Of a stretch of 64,000 bases of DNA, positions 9,881 through 18,567 are shown in pieces. This DNA is from Caldithrix abyssi DSM 13497. GTDB lineage: Bacteria > Calditrichota > Calditrichia > Calditrichales > Calditrichaceae. The DNA lies in contig NZ_CP018099.1 in NCBI RefSeq assembly GCF_001886815.1, forward strand, positions 3,284,501 through 3,348,500, in the 5' to 3' direction. The notes below the pieces were generated by a model, which was not told the DNA's origin, searched no databases, and saw nothing but the letters and a program-made list of their open reading frames with translations. A program made the translations under genes and the position numbers. Numbering within the stretch: position 1 is the stretch's first letter; every line of letters starts with the position of its first letter.

Positions 9881-12025
9881 TTAACGAATAATAACAAATT
9901 TACGAATGGCGGTTTCACCTTTGCGAAAGATGATTTCACCTGTTTCCGGATCGAAATAATCCTGGGTAACTTCAATAACGGCGATGTAAAGGCCGCTAAC
10001 CACTACCTGGCGCGAAGAGGTGATGGAATTCCAGGCTTCGTCGCCGCTACCATCGGTGTGTTCAATGGTTTCTATCAAATCGCCGCGTTCGGTATAAATT
10101 TTAATACGGCAAACAGGCGGTATGTTTAAAAATTTGATGCGGTCTGGAGCGCTGTAGCCAAACTGCATGTCTATAGCCCTAATATTAAAGGGATTGGGGA
10201 CAATCCGAATGTCCTTTAATGAACGTCCCGCAGCCCGTTTTAAAACAGCAGGTTGGTTGGTCATGCAATAAAAGCGGCCGCTTTCCAGCGGAACGCCAAA
10301 GTGGACGTCGTTGGTTGACCCGTCGTCAAAGGCGACCACATAATAATAGTAATCAAATCCACGTTGAGCCGTTTGATCTTCAAAACTATTAACTATCTCG
10401 GGATGGTCGGTGCCGGCCCCGCATTCAAAGATCAGGTCGTAGGTGGTATCGGGCACATGAATGGCCCGATAGACGCGATAGCCGGCGAAGTTGGGCCAGT
10501 TTTCCGCGTTGTTAGCCCATTCTAAAATGATGCGATCGCCCCCGCCAATGACTTTAAGTTGTTCCGGAGGCGGAGGATTTAAAGGAATATCCAGGGAGCG
10601 ATTATAGGTATCGATAGCCCGGCGGAAAGTTTTAAAAAGAGAATCTTTTCCGGTATAAACCCAGGCGTTTTTGTAAGCGTCGGCCGTGCCATCGCTATAC
10701 GTACCTTCCGACACCTGCCCATTGGGAAATCGGAATTTGATTTGTCTGGAAGGATTTGAATAGGCCTCGAACCAGCGCGCGCCGATGGTGTAACAGGAAT
10801 CCCGTCGTAAACCGGCAACTGCCTCAGCTAAGACGATGCGAATGCTGTCGCCAGGAGCCAGATCATAAGGCCCAAATCCCTGTGCCTGCGTAAAGCCGCC
10901 GGGCGTATTGCCGTATTCATCGGCATTGCCGTCGCCAACCAGTTCGGCGTGCGATTGCGCCGGACGTCCGGCGGTCATGGCAGCATATTCTTTGGCCATT
11001 TTAGCCGGATTAAAAGGGTCGTTATTATAGGTAATGTCAGCGTCCGATTCTACTACCTGGGTTGATGTGGGTTGATTGGGATCGTTGGTTTTATCGTTTG
11101 GGCCTTTATCGGCATGAATCGTGACCACGCCGCAATATTGAGCGGCGCCCAACCTTCCGTCGCCGCCATAGGTGTTTGTGCCAATATTTGGCCCGCCAAT
11201 CAAATCGTAATCGGCCTTAGAGTGACGGCCAAGCCAGGTAAACAGGGCTCGAAACAGTGGGTTGCCGTTTAATGGATCGGCATAAACCGCATCGTTCATT
11301 GTGCTGTGCCCCCACGAGGTGGATTGCGGAGCCCAATAATAGCCATAGGGCCCAATTTCGCGCGTTGGCGCATAACGATATTGTAAAAAGAAAACCACGT
11401 CGGTCAGAGTCTTTTCGACCTTTGTGCCCTTTTTGTCAATAATGCCCGTATTTTTAAATATGTACTCATGAATCAAATAGTTGTCGTGGTTTTGTTGCGA
11501 AAAGGCATAAATGCGCCGTGTCACGGTAATGCCAATTTGCGTATTAACCACATTGTAAATCATCCGGTCTGCCGGAAGGTCAGGATCAATCTCATCCACT
11601 TCATCCATATAGTCTAAAGGAGACGCCGGAAAACCGTCCACAAATACCTGAGGATGATCAAATCGCGCAACGAGCTTAAATTCTACCGGCATAAATTCGT
11701 TTTCTTCATCCAGTACACGGGGCCCCACATGAACAACCTTGTATTCATAAGTCTGCCCACTAATAGGGTCCTGGTAATTGGTGGTGCCAATCCACAGCGC
11801 TTTAGCCGCCTTTGTATCCTGATAGCGAAACTGAGCCGGCCAGCGCAAACCGTCTTGCTGGTCTGAAATTAAGTGACGGCGCCCCACTTCTATTTCTGCC
11901 CCTGCGCTGGAAAACCAATCGTGTAACATCCCCACGGCCAGCCATTTCGATTCGTCGGCAAAGACGGATGTTACCAGCATGATTAAACCGAGCAGTGTGT
12001 AAACAGTGTATTTTTTCATCATCAT
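9881..12025 (-). CDS. secreted FN3/FlgD-like surface protein, copy A
   Basis: Product of 714 aa with signal peptide about 1-23 (SVFAD) and no lipobox. It has the same architecture as the gene at 181-2355: a unique beta-rich N-terminal region (shared words include YGPFDLAPGDSI, RIYAFSQQ.HD, GLRWPA), an FN3-like domain (about 495-605, RIILEWANNAEN, YYYYVVAFDDGS) and a C-terminal FlgD-Ig-like domain (IRIVPNPFNIRAI ... YTERGDLIETIEHTDG ... AIRKFVIIR). The first of three consecutive ATG codons has GAAGGG 5 nt upstream. It starts 26 nt after TonB receptor A. The repeated receptor-partner pairing suggests a physical complex at the outer membrane; this is inferred from order and paralogy only. Confidence 0.8.
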   Translation of the reverse strand: MMMKKYTVYTLLGLIMLVTSVFADESKWLAVGMLHDWFSSAGAEIEVGRRHLISDQQDGLRWPAQFRYQDTKAAKALWIGTTNYQDPISGQTYEYKVVHVGPRVLDEENEFMPVEFKLVARFDHPQVFVDGFPASPLDYMDEVDEIDPDLPADRMIYNVVNTQIGITVTRRIYAFSQQNHDNYLIHEYIFKNTGIIDKKGTKVEKTLTDVVFFLQYRYAPTREIGPYGYYWAPQSTSWGHSTMNDAVYADPLNGNPLFRALFTWLGRHSKADYDLIGGPNIGTNTYGGDGRLGAAQYCGVVTIHADKGPNDKTNDPNQPTSTQVVESDADITYNNDPFNPAKMAKEYAAMTAGRPAQSHAELVGDGNADEYGNTPGGFTQAQGFGPYDLAPGDSIRIVLAEAVAGLRRDSCYTIGARWFEAYSNPSRQIKFRFPNGQVSEGTYSDGTADAYKNAWVYTGKDSLFKTFRRAIDTYNRSLDIPLNPPPPEQLKVIGGGDRIILEWANNAENWPNFAGYRVYRAIHVPDTTYDLIFECGAGTDHPEIVNSFEDQTAQRGFDYYYYVVAFDDGSTNDVHFGVPLESGRFYCMTNQPAVLKRAAGRSLKDIRIVPNPFNIRAIDMQFGYSAPDRIKFLNIPPVCRIKIYTERGDLIETIEHTDGSGDEAWNSITSSRQVVVSGLYIAVIEVTQDYFDPETGEIIFRKGETAIRKFVIIR

Positions 12026-12051
12026 TTTTACCCTTCAATTTCTCAGTTATT

Positions 12052-15000
12052 CTATAATTTGTAATTAATCGAAAAGCCAATATAATAGCTCCTCGGATTT
12101 AAAAAGGTAAAAAACGTCTGGTTCGGCATATCGATATAGGCTTTGTTGTCCAAAATATATTGGAGTCGACTTCCGCCCACTTCACTCCAGTCGCCATCGG
12201 TAAATTGGTAATATTTACGAGTTTTAGCGTCCCAATAAATCACCTGCGGATTAGGATGATCGAGGGTGGTGTAATCTTCTACGCGTTGCATGGGCTGAAA
12301 AGGCACGCCCGTTTTGCGGTAATCGCCGGGTTGATCGTTGCCCGGAATATTGGGGTAGCCCAGGTTGCCGGCAATGCTCTCTGGCAGATGAAGCGATTTA
12401 AAATAGTCGTCGCGGTCAAACTGATCACGAAAAGAGACGCCCGAAAAATGTTTAAAATTAAATAAATTACTGATGTCAACAAAAAATTTAAGGTCTAAAT
12501 TCTTAAATGGAAACACTTTGGAAATTCGCAAATCCACATTAAAGTAATCACGCCATTGGACGTTGTATTGAATGCCGCGGATGCGATTGGGATTCCAGGT
12601 AAACCATTCGCCAGCGGTCCAATAGGTGATAAAGTTAAAATGCCAATCGCCGGCTGGATATTGATTTAAAATTTTAGGCCCAAAAGCGAGCGGGGTATGA
12701 AAATCAATGGTCGATTTAACGCGCGGTCTGGGACGCGGCTTCTCCTGATAGGGATTTTGGCGCAGGTATTCTAACTGTTCAGCCGGATTTTCAAAATACT
12801 GGTCTAATCCAAAATACCCGGATGTACCAACCCGATATTCGTAATTAATGTTTCCGGTTATCCATTTACCACGCATTTTCGTCAGGTCAAATTCAAAACC
12901 GCGGATGTCTTCGTATGCATTGGTTGTAATTTTAAAGTAGTTGACCTTTCCGTCATAACTTATGTAGCGCACCCACAGCTCATCATTTTTAACATCTTTA
13001 TAATAGCCTGCCAGATGCAACAAATAGTCGTTAAAAATAGCTTGATCAAACCCTAACTCGTAAGAGATGGTTTTTTTAAGATCCAGGTTAGGATCGCCAA
13101 TACGATCGACTTTGTCATTAAGCGCGCGCTGAACTCGAAACCAGCGTTCAGAAGTAGGCACCTGCTGATAATGCCCGTAATTGAAATACAACTTTGAATT
13201 GGCTGTAATAGGATGAGAAATGGCAATCCGCGGGCTAATGGTTAGCTGCGCTTTGGTATCTTTAGTTTTGAATTGGTCTTCCAGCTCCGGATCATAATCC
13301 TGCGAATAAAAAGCGCGGTCATAAGGACCAACGTTATACCACTTACCATTGGGGTTTGAATAGTCCAAAATAAGACCTACTGTCGAAATCCATCCTTCAA
13401 ATTCGATTTTATCTTGCAAGTATAAAGAGGCGCGATACGGTTTTTGTTTAATAATGGTCCAGGTATTGCCTTCAGGCAGAAACTTGTTGACCATTCCAAA
13501 TTGCATGTCGAAATCGTTTAGCACAAATTCGGCGCCGCCTTTTAACTGGTTATAATTATTAATCTGGCTAACCAAATCGAAGCGTGTGGAATAGGTATTA
13601 ATGCGGCTATAATCGCGAGAGGTGCTAACCGCGCCGCCAAAAGCCAGCGAACCTTCTATGGAAAACTGCGCCTCTTCATAAAAACCAAACGGCGCTTCAT
13701 CAACGTAATAATCATCAAAAAGGCGATATTTTTTGGTTAAATCACGCGGACGTCCGGGAGCAGTATGGTAGGTTTTGCCCAGTTTCCGCAATTGAAATTC
13801 GAAATAGGTACTGGGATTGATCACATGCGTTAGCTTCGCAGAAATGGTATGACTATAACGCGCAGTAGGCGAATAGTACAAATTGGTGTAAATGCGCCAG
13901 GGAACGGTAAAACTGGAGGTGTTAATGACATTGGCTACATCGTAAACCGTGCGGAAATACTCGGTGCCTCCCGTTCGCGAAGAGGTGGTGGCAAACAGTT
14001 CGCTGTAGAGGCCAATGATGGAGAACTTGGTGTTTTTACTGATGTCCGAAGTAATTTTTAACATATAGCTTTGATCGGTAACCCCATCGCGCGAAAGTTG
14101 CATAAGATACATATTCTGCTCTCGTTTATAAGAGGCGTAAAAACGAAGGTTACCCAATTTTTTAGAGATAAAAGGAACCGGTCCACCAAAACCAAAATCA
14201 AGATAATAATCCGGTTTTTTAATATCGCCCTGCTTACGATGCTCCCAACGAAAAATCTGGTAAGCCGCCTCGGGCGTTAAATCGTTGTCCGGATTATTAT
14301 CTTTTAAGGTAGCTTCAGAAAAGGCAATCCATCCATCCCATTTGGGATATTGGCGACGCATAAACTCGTCCCAGTAAGTACGTTCGCCATCGCCATTATA
14401 ATCGGTAAACGGTTCACCCGCGTCATACTGCCCATTTCCATTCTGGTCTTCAAACGGCTCGCCCACTTCGGTGCCGGTCCAGGCCACGGCAGGGTCCAAG
14501 TAAGGACGCAACCAGTACGAATTCGGATCGTAAGGCGATATCCCAAAATGTTTTTTATGCGGAGGGCTAATTTTGTAAGTGAAGGTTGCGCTGTAACGAT
14601 GCGGATCGCCTTCTTTAGTTACAACATTAACCACGCCCGAACGAACGTTATTATATTCGGCGCCAAACCCGCCCGACTGAACGGAGATTTGTTCTACCGC
14701 ACTAAGAGGAATATCGCTCATGGGTTCGTTGGAACGCTCATCTCGCAGCGTTACGCCATCTACCATAAACATTACCTGATCGGCGCCGCTACCGCGGATT
14801 TCGAAATTGGAAGATACGCCAGCCTGAAGCCCCACCATTTCGTTTATGTTTGTTACCGGTAAGGCGCTGATCTCATCCGACCCCATGCTTTTTACGCTGG
14901 CGGCCACGTCTTTTTGAACAACAGGTTGGGTCGCAACCACTTCAATAACCTCATCGGAAGTCAAAATCGATGGCTTCATGCTGACATTGAGACGAGTGGT

Positions 15001-15285
15001 AAGATCAATTTTAACTTTGACATTGGAAATACGTACCTGCTGATAGCCCACAAATGAAAATATAACGGTATAAGTTCCAGGCGGCACTTTAAGAATATAA
15101 TAATTGCCGCTAACATCCGTAGCAGCGCCCAGGGATGTACCTTCGATGTAAACATTAACGCCAGGAAGCGGAGTGTCGTTTTCTGCATCAACAACAATTC
15201 CAGCGATTTTACCAGTGGTGCCGGCCAAAAGCCATCCGCTTAATAACATTAATATTAAAAATAATTTAATGGTAGAAAACCTCAT
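12052..15285 (-). CDS. TonB-dependent outer-membrane receptor, copy A
   Basis: Product of 1077 aa. Signal peptide 1-21, carboxypeptidase-regulatory-like domain 23-103 (GVNVYIEGTSLGAATD), plug about 125-225 (FMVDGVTLRDERS, NNVRSGVVNVVTKEG) and a barrel ending ...YYIGFSINYKL. The lead gene of the surface operon, with ribosome site GGAGT and a long leader. Compared with the paralogue at 2366-5407 it carries an extra acidic segment at residues about 275-302 (D280-Q-N-G-N-G and D295-Y-N-G-D-G), which looks like paired calcium-binding loops, and a longer C-terminal insert before YIDMPNQTFFTFLNPR. The transported ligand is unknown. Role and localisation are well supported; specificity is not. Confidence 0.92.
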   Translation of the reverse strand: MRFSTIKLFLILMLLSGWLLAGTTGKIAGIVVDAENDTPLPGVNVYIEGTSLGAATDVSGNYYILKVPPGTYTVIFSFVGYQQVRISNVKVKIDLTTRLNVSMKPSILTSDEVIEVVATQPVVQKDVAASVKSMGSDEISALPVTNINEMVGLQAGVSSNFEIRGSGADQVMFMVDGVTLRDERSNEPMSDIPLSAVEQISVQSGGFGAEYNNVRSGVVNVVTKEGDPHRYSATFTYKISPPHKKHFGISPYDPNSYWLRPYLDPAVAWTGTEVGEPFEDQNGNGQYDAGEPFTDYNGDGERTYWDEFMRRQYPKWDGWIAFSEATLKDNNPDNDLTPEAAYQIFRWEHRKQGDIKKPDYYLDFGFGGPVPFISKKLGNLRFYASYKREQNMYLMQLSRDGVTDQSYMLKITSDISKNTKFSIIGLYSELFATTSSRTGGTEYFRTVYDVANVINTSSFTVPWRIYTNLYYSPTARYSHTISAKLTHVINPSTYFEFQLRKLGKTYHTAPGRPRDLTKKYRLFDDYYVDEAPFGFYEEAQFSIEGSLAFGGAVSTSRDYSRINTYSTRFDLVSQINNYNQLKGGAEFVLNDFDMQFGMVNKFLPEGNTWTIIKQKPYRASLYLQDKIEFEGWISTVGLILDYSNPNGKWYNVGPYDRAFYSQDYDPELEDQFKTKDTKAQLTISPRIAISHPITANSKLYFNYGHYQQVPTSERWFRVQRALNDKVDRIGDPNLDLKKTISYELGFDQAIFNDYLLHLAGYYKDVKNDELWVRYISYDGKVNYFKITTNAYEDIRGFEFDLTKMRGKWITGNINYEYRVGTSGYFGLDQYFENPAEQLEYLRQNPYQEKPRPRPRVKSTIDFHTPLAFGPKILNQYPAGDWHFNFITYWTAGEWFTWNPNRIRGIQYNVQWRDYFNVDLRISKVFPFKNLDLKFFVDISNLFNFKHFSGVSFRDQFDRDDYFKSLHLPESIAGNLGYPNIPGNDQPGDYRKTGVPFQPMQRVEDYTTLDHPNPQVIYWDAKTRKYYQFTDGDWSEVGGSRLQYILDNKAYIDMPNQTFFTFLNPRSYYIGFSINYKL

Positions 15286-15530
15286 AAAAATGACTCCTAC
15301 ATAGAATAATTTTTTATGATTTTTACTATATTAATATTTATACGCATAGCTTATGCAGCTACAACATCGAAAATGCACAGAATGTAAAATAGAAAGTAGA
15401 TAGAATTTCAAGAAAAGGATGAAGATAAACCGTAAAATAAAGCTGCTTGGATTAAACATTAGGCGCATGGCCGCCTACCCCTTAGTTTGTTCTGCCTCTT
15501 TACTAACTGCTTTTTGTTTCTAATATTTCA

Positions 15531-15559
15531 AAGATACGTAAATCATTTTGGTTTGTCAA
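15531..15559 (-). promoter_or_regulatory. promoter of the receptor A operon
   Basis: On the minus strand TTGACA (15554-15559) is followed after 17 nt by TATCTTTG (hexamer at 15531-15536). This fits sigma-70 spacing, and the -10 also matches the Bacteroidetes-type TAnnTTTG. The predicted start near 15524 gives a leader of about 240 nt. Confidence 0.6.
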
Positions 15560-15691
15560 CTACAAAAAAGTTTTTTTCTTTTATGCATATTTCCGCGTCA
15601 TTACGTAAAAAAAATACTCGGCGTTTATTGGTCAGAATGGTAAATTTTAAATCAGCTGTGACAGTTTGGTAGCAACTATCCATGTTTGGCG

Positions 15692-15747
15692 TCCCCCTTT
15701 CCCAGATTTCTATTCTGAGAGAACGGGCGCAAGGGGTGAGGGCTACT
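15692..15747. repeat. CCCAGA-hairpin repeat, copy 1
   Basis: Contains CCCAGA (15701-15706) facing TCTGAG (15714-15719), followed by a G-rich tail with AAGGGGTGAGGGCTACT. The same order occurs at 24142-24199 and, inverted, at 27611-27677. A unit of the GGTTGAAT repeat follows directly. Confidence 0.6.
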
Positions 15748-15797
15748 CCATGGTTGAATGGTCGTCCCTTTTTAGGGCAGACTTGTCAGCGCGTTGT

Positions 15798-16637
15798 TTA
15801 TTCAATCAAACCGGGTAGTTCATCGAATAAATACGTTCGGGTCTTTTCCGCAAAGCCACGCCCCGTCCAGATTTTAAACGCTTCTTCTGCCTGATAAATT
15901 AGCATGGGCAGGCCGTTAATGGTTGTCAGGCCGCGCTCCTCTGCCCTTTTTAACAAGATGGTTTTCAACGGATTGTAGATCAGGTCGTACACAACGGTCT
16001 TGCTGTGCGCCACCCTTTCCGGCTCCAGCAGAATGGTTTGATTGTGTCCGCTCATGCCCACCGATGTGGTGTTCACTATTAAATCGAATCGCTCATTCAT
16101 GTTTAACAGACTTTCAAAATCTGAAACGCAAATCGTTTTTTGCCCGAACGGCCGAAATTGATTCGCCAGCTCTTCTGCCCGCTTTAGCGTGCGATTGCTT
16201 AACACGATGCGCTGCAGCTCAGGCAGGTGCAATAAGGCAAAAAACACACCGCGCGCCGCACCGCCGGCTCCTAACAACAGGCAACGTTTAATGGACGACG
16301 AAAATTTTTCAAGCGGTTTGAGAAAGCCAATCCAGTCTGTGTTGAATCCATGCCATTCTTTGCCTATCTTTTTCACCGTATTTAGCGCGCCGATCTTTAC
16401 CGCTTCAGCGGATAATTGATCGACAAAGGGGATAATGCGTTCTTTGTAAGGAATGGTGACATTAAAACCCACAAAATCGGAATTCTTTAACCTTTCCACT
16501 TCACGCTCAAATTCTTCAGGCGCAATTTCAATTTTTTCATAATGCGCATCCATATTTAAATCGGCAAAAGCGCGGTTATGGATCAAAGGCGAAAAAGAAT
16601 GCTTTAGCGGATAGCCGATAATGGCAAAGCGCTGCAC
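15798..16637 (-). CDS. aroE: shikimate dehydrogenase (NADP+)
   Basis: Product of 279 aa, normal length. Reduces 3-dehydroshikimate to shikimate with NADPH in the cytoplasm. Substrate site: SFSPLIHN, the catalytic Lys65 in VTIPYKE, and Asp101 in NTDWIGF. The Rossmann part has GAGGAARG at 123-130 and the NADP-favouring NRTLKRAEEL; NTTSVGM and GLPMLIYQAEEAF complete the family signature. The start is GTG with GGAGGGAG 5 nt upstream. It lies 12 nt after aroA, its partner in the chorismate pathway, and the ribosome site overlaps the aroA stop. Confidence 0.95.
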   Translation of the reverse strand: MQRFAIIGYPLKHSFSPLIHNRAFADLNMDAHYEKIEIAPEEFEREVERLKNSDFVGFNVTIPYKERIIPFVDQLSAEAVKIGALNTVKKIGKEWHGFNTDWIGFLKPLEKFSSSIKRCLLLGAGGAARGVFFALLHLPELQRIVLSNRTLKRAEELANQFRPFGQKTICVSDFESLLNMNERFDLIVNTTSVGMSGHNQTILLEPERVAHSKTVVYDLIYNPLKTILLKRAEERGLTTINGLPMLIYQAEEAFKIWTGRGFAEKTRTYLFDELPGLIE

Positions 16638-16649
16638 TTACGCTCCCTC

Positions 16650-17912
16650 CTACGCCTGAACAACAGATTTCAGGATGTGGTAGAAATCAGGAAAAGAAAC
16701 CGCCGCGCAGTCAGGGTCATCCGGCTCTATGGGCTCATCGCTCAGTAGGTCGGCGATGGCAAAAGACATGGCAATGCGGTGATCGCCAAATGTTGTAATC
16801 TTCCCTCCTTTAAAAGACTGCGGGCCGCAAACCTGAAAACCATCCTCAAATTCTTCCACTTCAACGCCGATTTGCCGCAGATTTTGCACAATGGCTTTAA
16901 TGCGATCGGATTCTTTAAAACGCAGCTCGGAAGCGTGCCGCAAAACCAGCGTTCCTTCAGAGCGCGCGGCCAGAATGCTTAAGATCGGAATTTCATCAAT
17001 AATGTTAGGAATCAGTTCTTCCGGTATCTCAATATTGTGCAGTTTTTGCGGACGGATCACAATCTCTCCCGCAGGCTCAGGCTCTTGCTGAGTAAGATTA
17101 ATTTCCAGTTGCGCCCCCATCTGCTTTAACACCTCTAAAAAACCGGTACGCGTGGGATTGAGCGAAACATTTTTAATCATTAATTCCGAGCCGGGTAAAA
17201 GAAGCGCGCCGGTAATAAAAAAAGCGGCTGAAGAAAAATCGCCGGGAATCTTCATTGAAATATCGGGGATGGGCAGCCCTCTCCGGCTGCGAATAATTTT
17301 CCTGCCTCTGGCGTCGATCTCCACCGGCAAATTAAGCAAACGTTCCGTATGATCTCTGGAAGGAATGGTCTCGATGACACGTGTGGCGCCTTCGGCAAAT
17401 AAACCGGCCATCAACACGGCGGATTTAACCTGTGCGCTGGCCACGGGCAGTTCGTAATCGATCCCTTTTAAACCTGAAACCGGAAAAAATTCCAGCGGTA
17501 AGTAGCCGTTGTTTGAACGAATGTCCGCCCCCATTTGAGTAAGGGGTTCAATAATGCGCTTCATGGGCCGTCTGGAAAGCGAGGCATCGCCGATTAAAGT
17601 GGTCGGAAACGGCAGATTGGCCAGCAAGGCGCTGAGCAGTCGGGCGGTGGTGCCGGAGTTTTCGGCGTTTAACGGATGGTCGGGCTTTTGCCAGCGTCCC
17701 GGATCCTTTCCGTTTATTCGCACGGACGTGTCTTCCTTTGTCTCTATTTCAACGCCCACAGCGCGCAAACAGGCAAGCGTGGCCAGGCAGTCGCGGTTAA
17801 AGTTAAAATTTTCAAAATAAGACGTCCCTTCTCTAATCGCTGAAAAGAGGGCCGCGCGATGGGAAATCGATTTATCTCCCGGCAGTAAAACCGTACCTTT
17901 TAGTTTTGGCAT
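16650..17912 (-). CDS. aroA: 3-phosphoshikimate 1-carboxyvinyltransferase (EPSP synthase)
   Basis: Product of 420 aa, usual length. Transfers the enolpyruvyl group of PEP to shikimate 3-phosphate. Motifs in order: PGDKSISHRA (11-20), NSGTTARLL, GDASLSRRPM, PVASAQVKSA, KESDRIKAI and FGDHRIAMSF, all present, so it should be active. The start ATG has AGAGGAAAGG 9 nt upstream and its own candidate promoter at 17956-17983. First gene of the aroA-aroE pair. Confidence 0.96.
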   Translation of the reverse strand: MPKLKGTVLLPGDKSISHRAALFSAIREGTSYFENFNFNRDCLATLACLRAVGVEIETKEDTSVRINGKDPGRWQKPDHPLNAENSGTTARLLSALLANLPFPTTLIGDASLSRRPMKRIIEPLTQMGADIRSNNGYLPLEFFPVSGLKGIDYELPVASAQVKSAVLMAGLFAEGATRVIETIPSRDHTERLLNLPVEIDARGRKIIRSRRGLPIPDISMKIPGDFSSAAFFITGALLLPGSELMIKNVSLNPTRTGFLEVLKQMGAQLEINLTQQEPEPAGEIVIRPQKLHNIEIPEELIPNIIDEIPILSILAARSEGTLVLRHASELRFKESDRIKAIVQNLRQIGVEVEEFEDGFQVCGPQSFKGGKITTFGDHRIAMSFAIADLLSDEPIEPDDPDCAAVSFPDFYHILKSVVQA

Positions 17913-17955
17913 TCAATGAGACCTTTCCTCTGAAGCAACTCTCCGTATTTCGAGG

Positions 17956-17983
17956 AAAATATGAAAAAAAGGGGAATAGTCAA
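17956..17983 (-). promoter_or_regulatory. candidate promoter of aroA-aroE
   Basis: Minus-strand TTGACT (17978-17983), 16-nt spacer, TATTTT (17956-17961). The predicted start lies about 37 nt before the aroA ATG. A small hairpin, TGACC/GGTCA at 17992-18007, separates it from the gene upstream. Confidence 0.4.
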
Positions 17984-18008
17984 AATCGAATTGACCTGAT
18001 GCGGTCAT

Positions 18009-18566
18009 TTAAACTGATTCTCTTTCCTGCCCTTCAGGTTCCATTTGGTCTTCCTGGATCCGTTTCTTTTTCTGGAGCGCGCTATCGACCAGGATCGCAA
18101 GTCCCAGTGCAACAAGGATCAGCGGCCAGTAAGTTGACACCACCTCTTCGAACTGCCACACATCGAACACACCAAAATAGACCATTAGAATAGAGCCGCC
18201 AATAGCGCCAAAGAAGAAGAACATAAACAGGTTAAAAGTACGCTGCATTCCATTTGCGAAAAAATAGGTTAGATTGGCCGCGGCCAGCGACACAAATAGG
18301 GCGCCAACTAACAATGCGCGCCCCAGAGGGCCATGCCATGAACTAAAGATCAGAAGAGCAAGGCCAAATAAAGTAAAAAAAGTGCCGCCTAAAACGCCCT
18401 TGTGATCGGGACGCAGTAACGCCTTTCTCAGGAAAGACAGGCCAATTAAAACAGACAGGATACCAATAAAAGCTGACCCGTCCAGGTCAAGCCATCCCAA
18501 CTGGTGAACCAGCAGCATGCCACCGGCCAGGATCAGGATGATTCCAACAAAACGTTGATGACTCAT
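18009..18566 (-). CDS. LiaF/LiaI-like membrane protein
   Basis: Product of 185 aa counted from the ATG that has GAGG 6 nt upstream and follows the PspC gene stop by one base. It has about six short hydrophobic segments in pairs: GIILILAGGMLLVHQLGWL, AFIGILSVLIGLSFL, GGTFFTLFGLALLIF, ALLVGALFVSLAAANL, LFMFFFFGAIGGSIL and YWPLILVALGLAILV. This is the repeated pattern of the LiaI-LiaF transmembrane region, and the tail is charged. Such proteins sit beside PspC domain proteins and envelope-stress systems in many bacteria. Its translational coupling to a twin-PspC gene supports a shared membrane role. The biochemical function is unknown. Confidence 0.75.
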   Translation of the reverse strand: MSHQRFVGIILILAGGMLLVHQLGWLDLDGSAFIGILSVLIGLSFLRKALLRPDHKGVLGGTFFTLFGLALLIFSSWHGPLGRALLVGALFVSLAAANLTYFFANGMQRTFNLFMFFFFGAIGGSILMVYFGVFDVWQFEEVVSTYWPLILVALGLAILVDSALQKKKRIQEDQMEPEGQERESV

Positions 18567-18567
18567 G

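Larger units (their letters stand above)
15286..15797. other. intergenic: receptor leader, promoter and two repeat fragments
   Basis: The 512-bp gap holds, from left to right: the untranslated leader of TonB receptor A (to about 15524) with two small hairpins, GCATA/TATGC near 15344-15356 and TAGGCG/CGCCTA near 15460-15477; the receptor promoter at 15531-15559; a hairpin repeat of the CCCAGA type at 15692-15747; and one unit of the GGTTGAAT repeat followed by GGTCG at 15752-15764. Just before the aroE stop, CCCT/AGGG forms a weak hairpin near 15766-15778. No convincing gene is present. Confidence 0.6.

Noticed and set aside
9881-12025. SusD-like glycan-binding protein next to the TonB receptor
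   Set aside because: No lipobox and no helical TPR-type SusD motifs; the protein is beta-rich with FN3 and FlgD-like domains.
15286-15524. Cobalamin or other known riboswitch in the receptor leader
   Set aside because: No B12 box or other conserved riboswitch core could be found; only two short hairpins.
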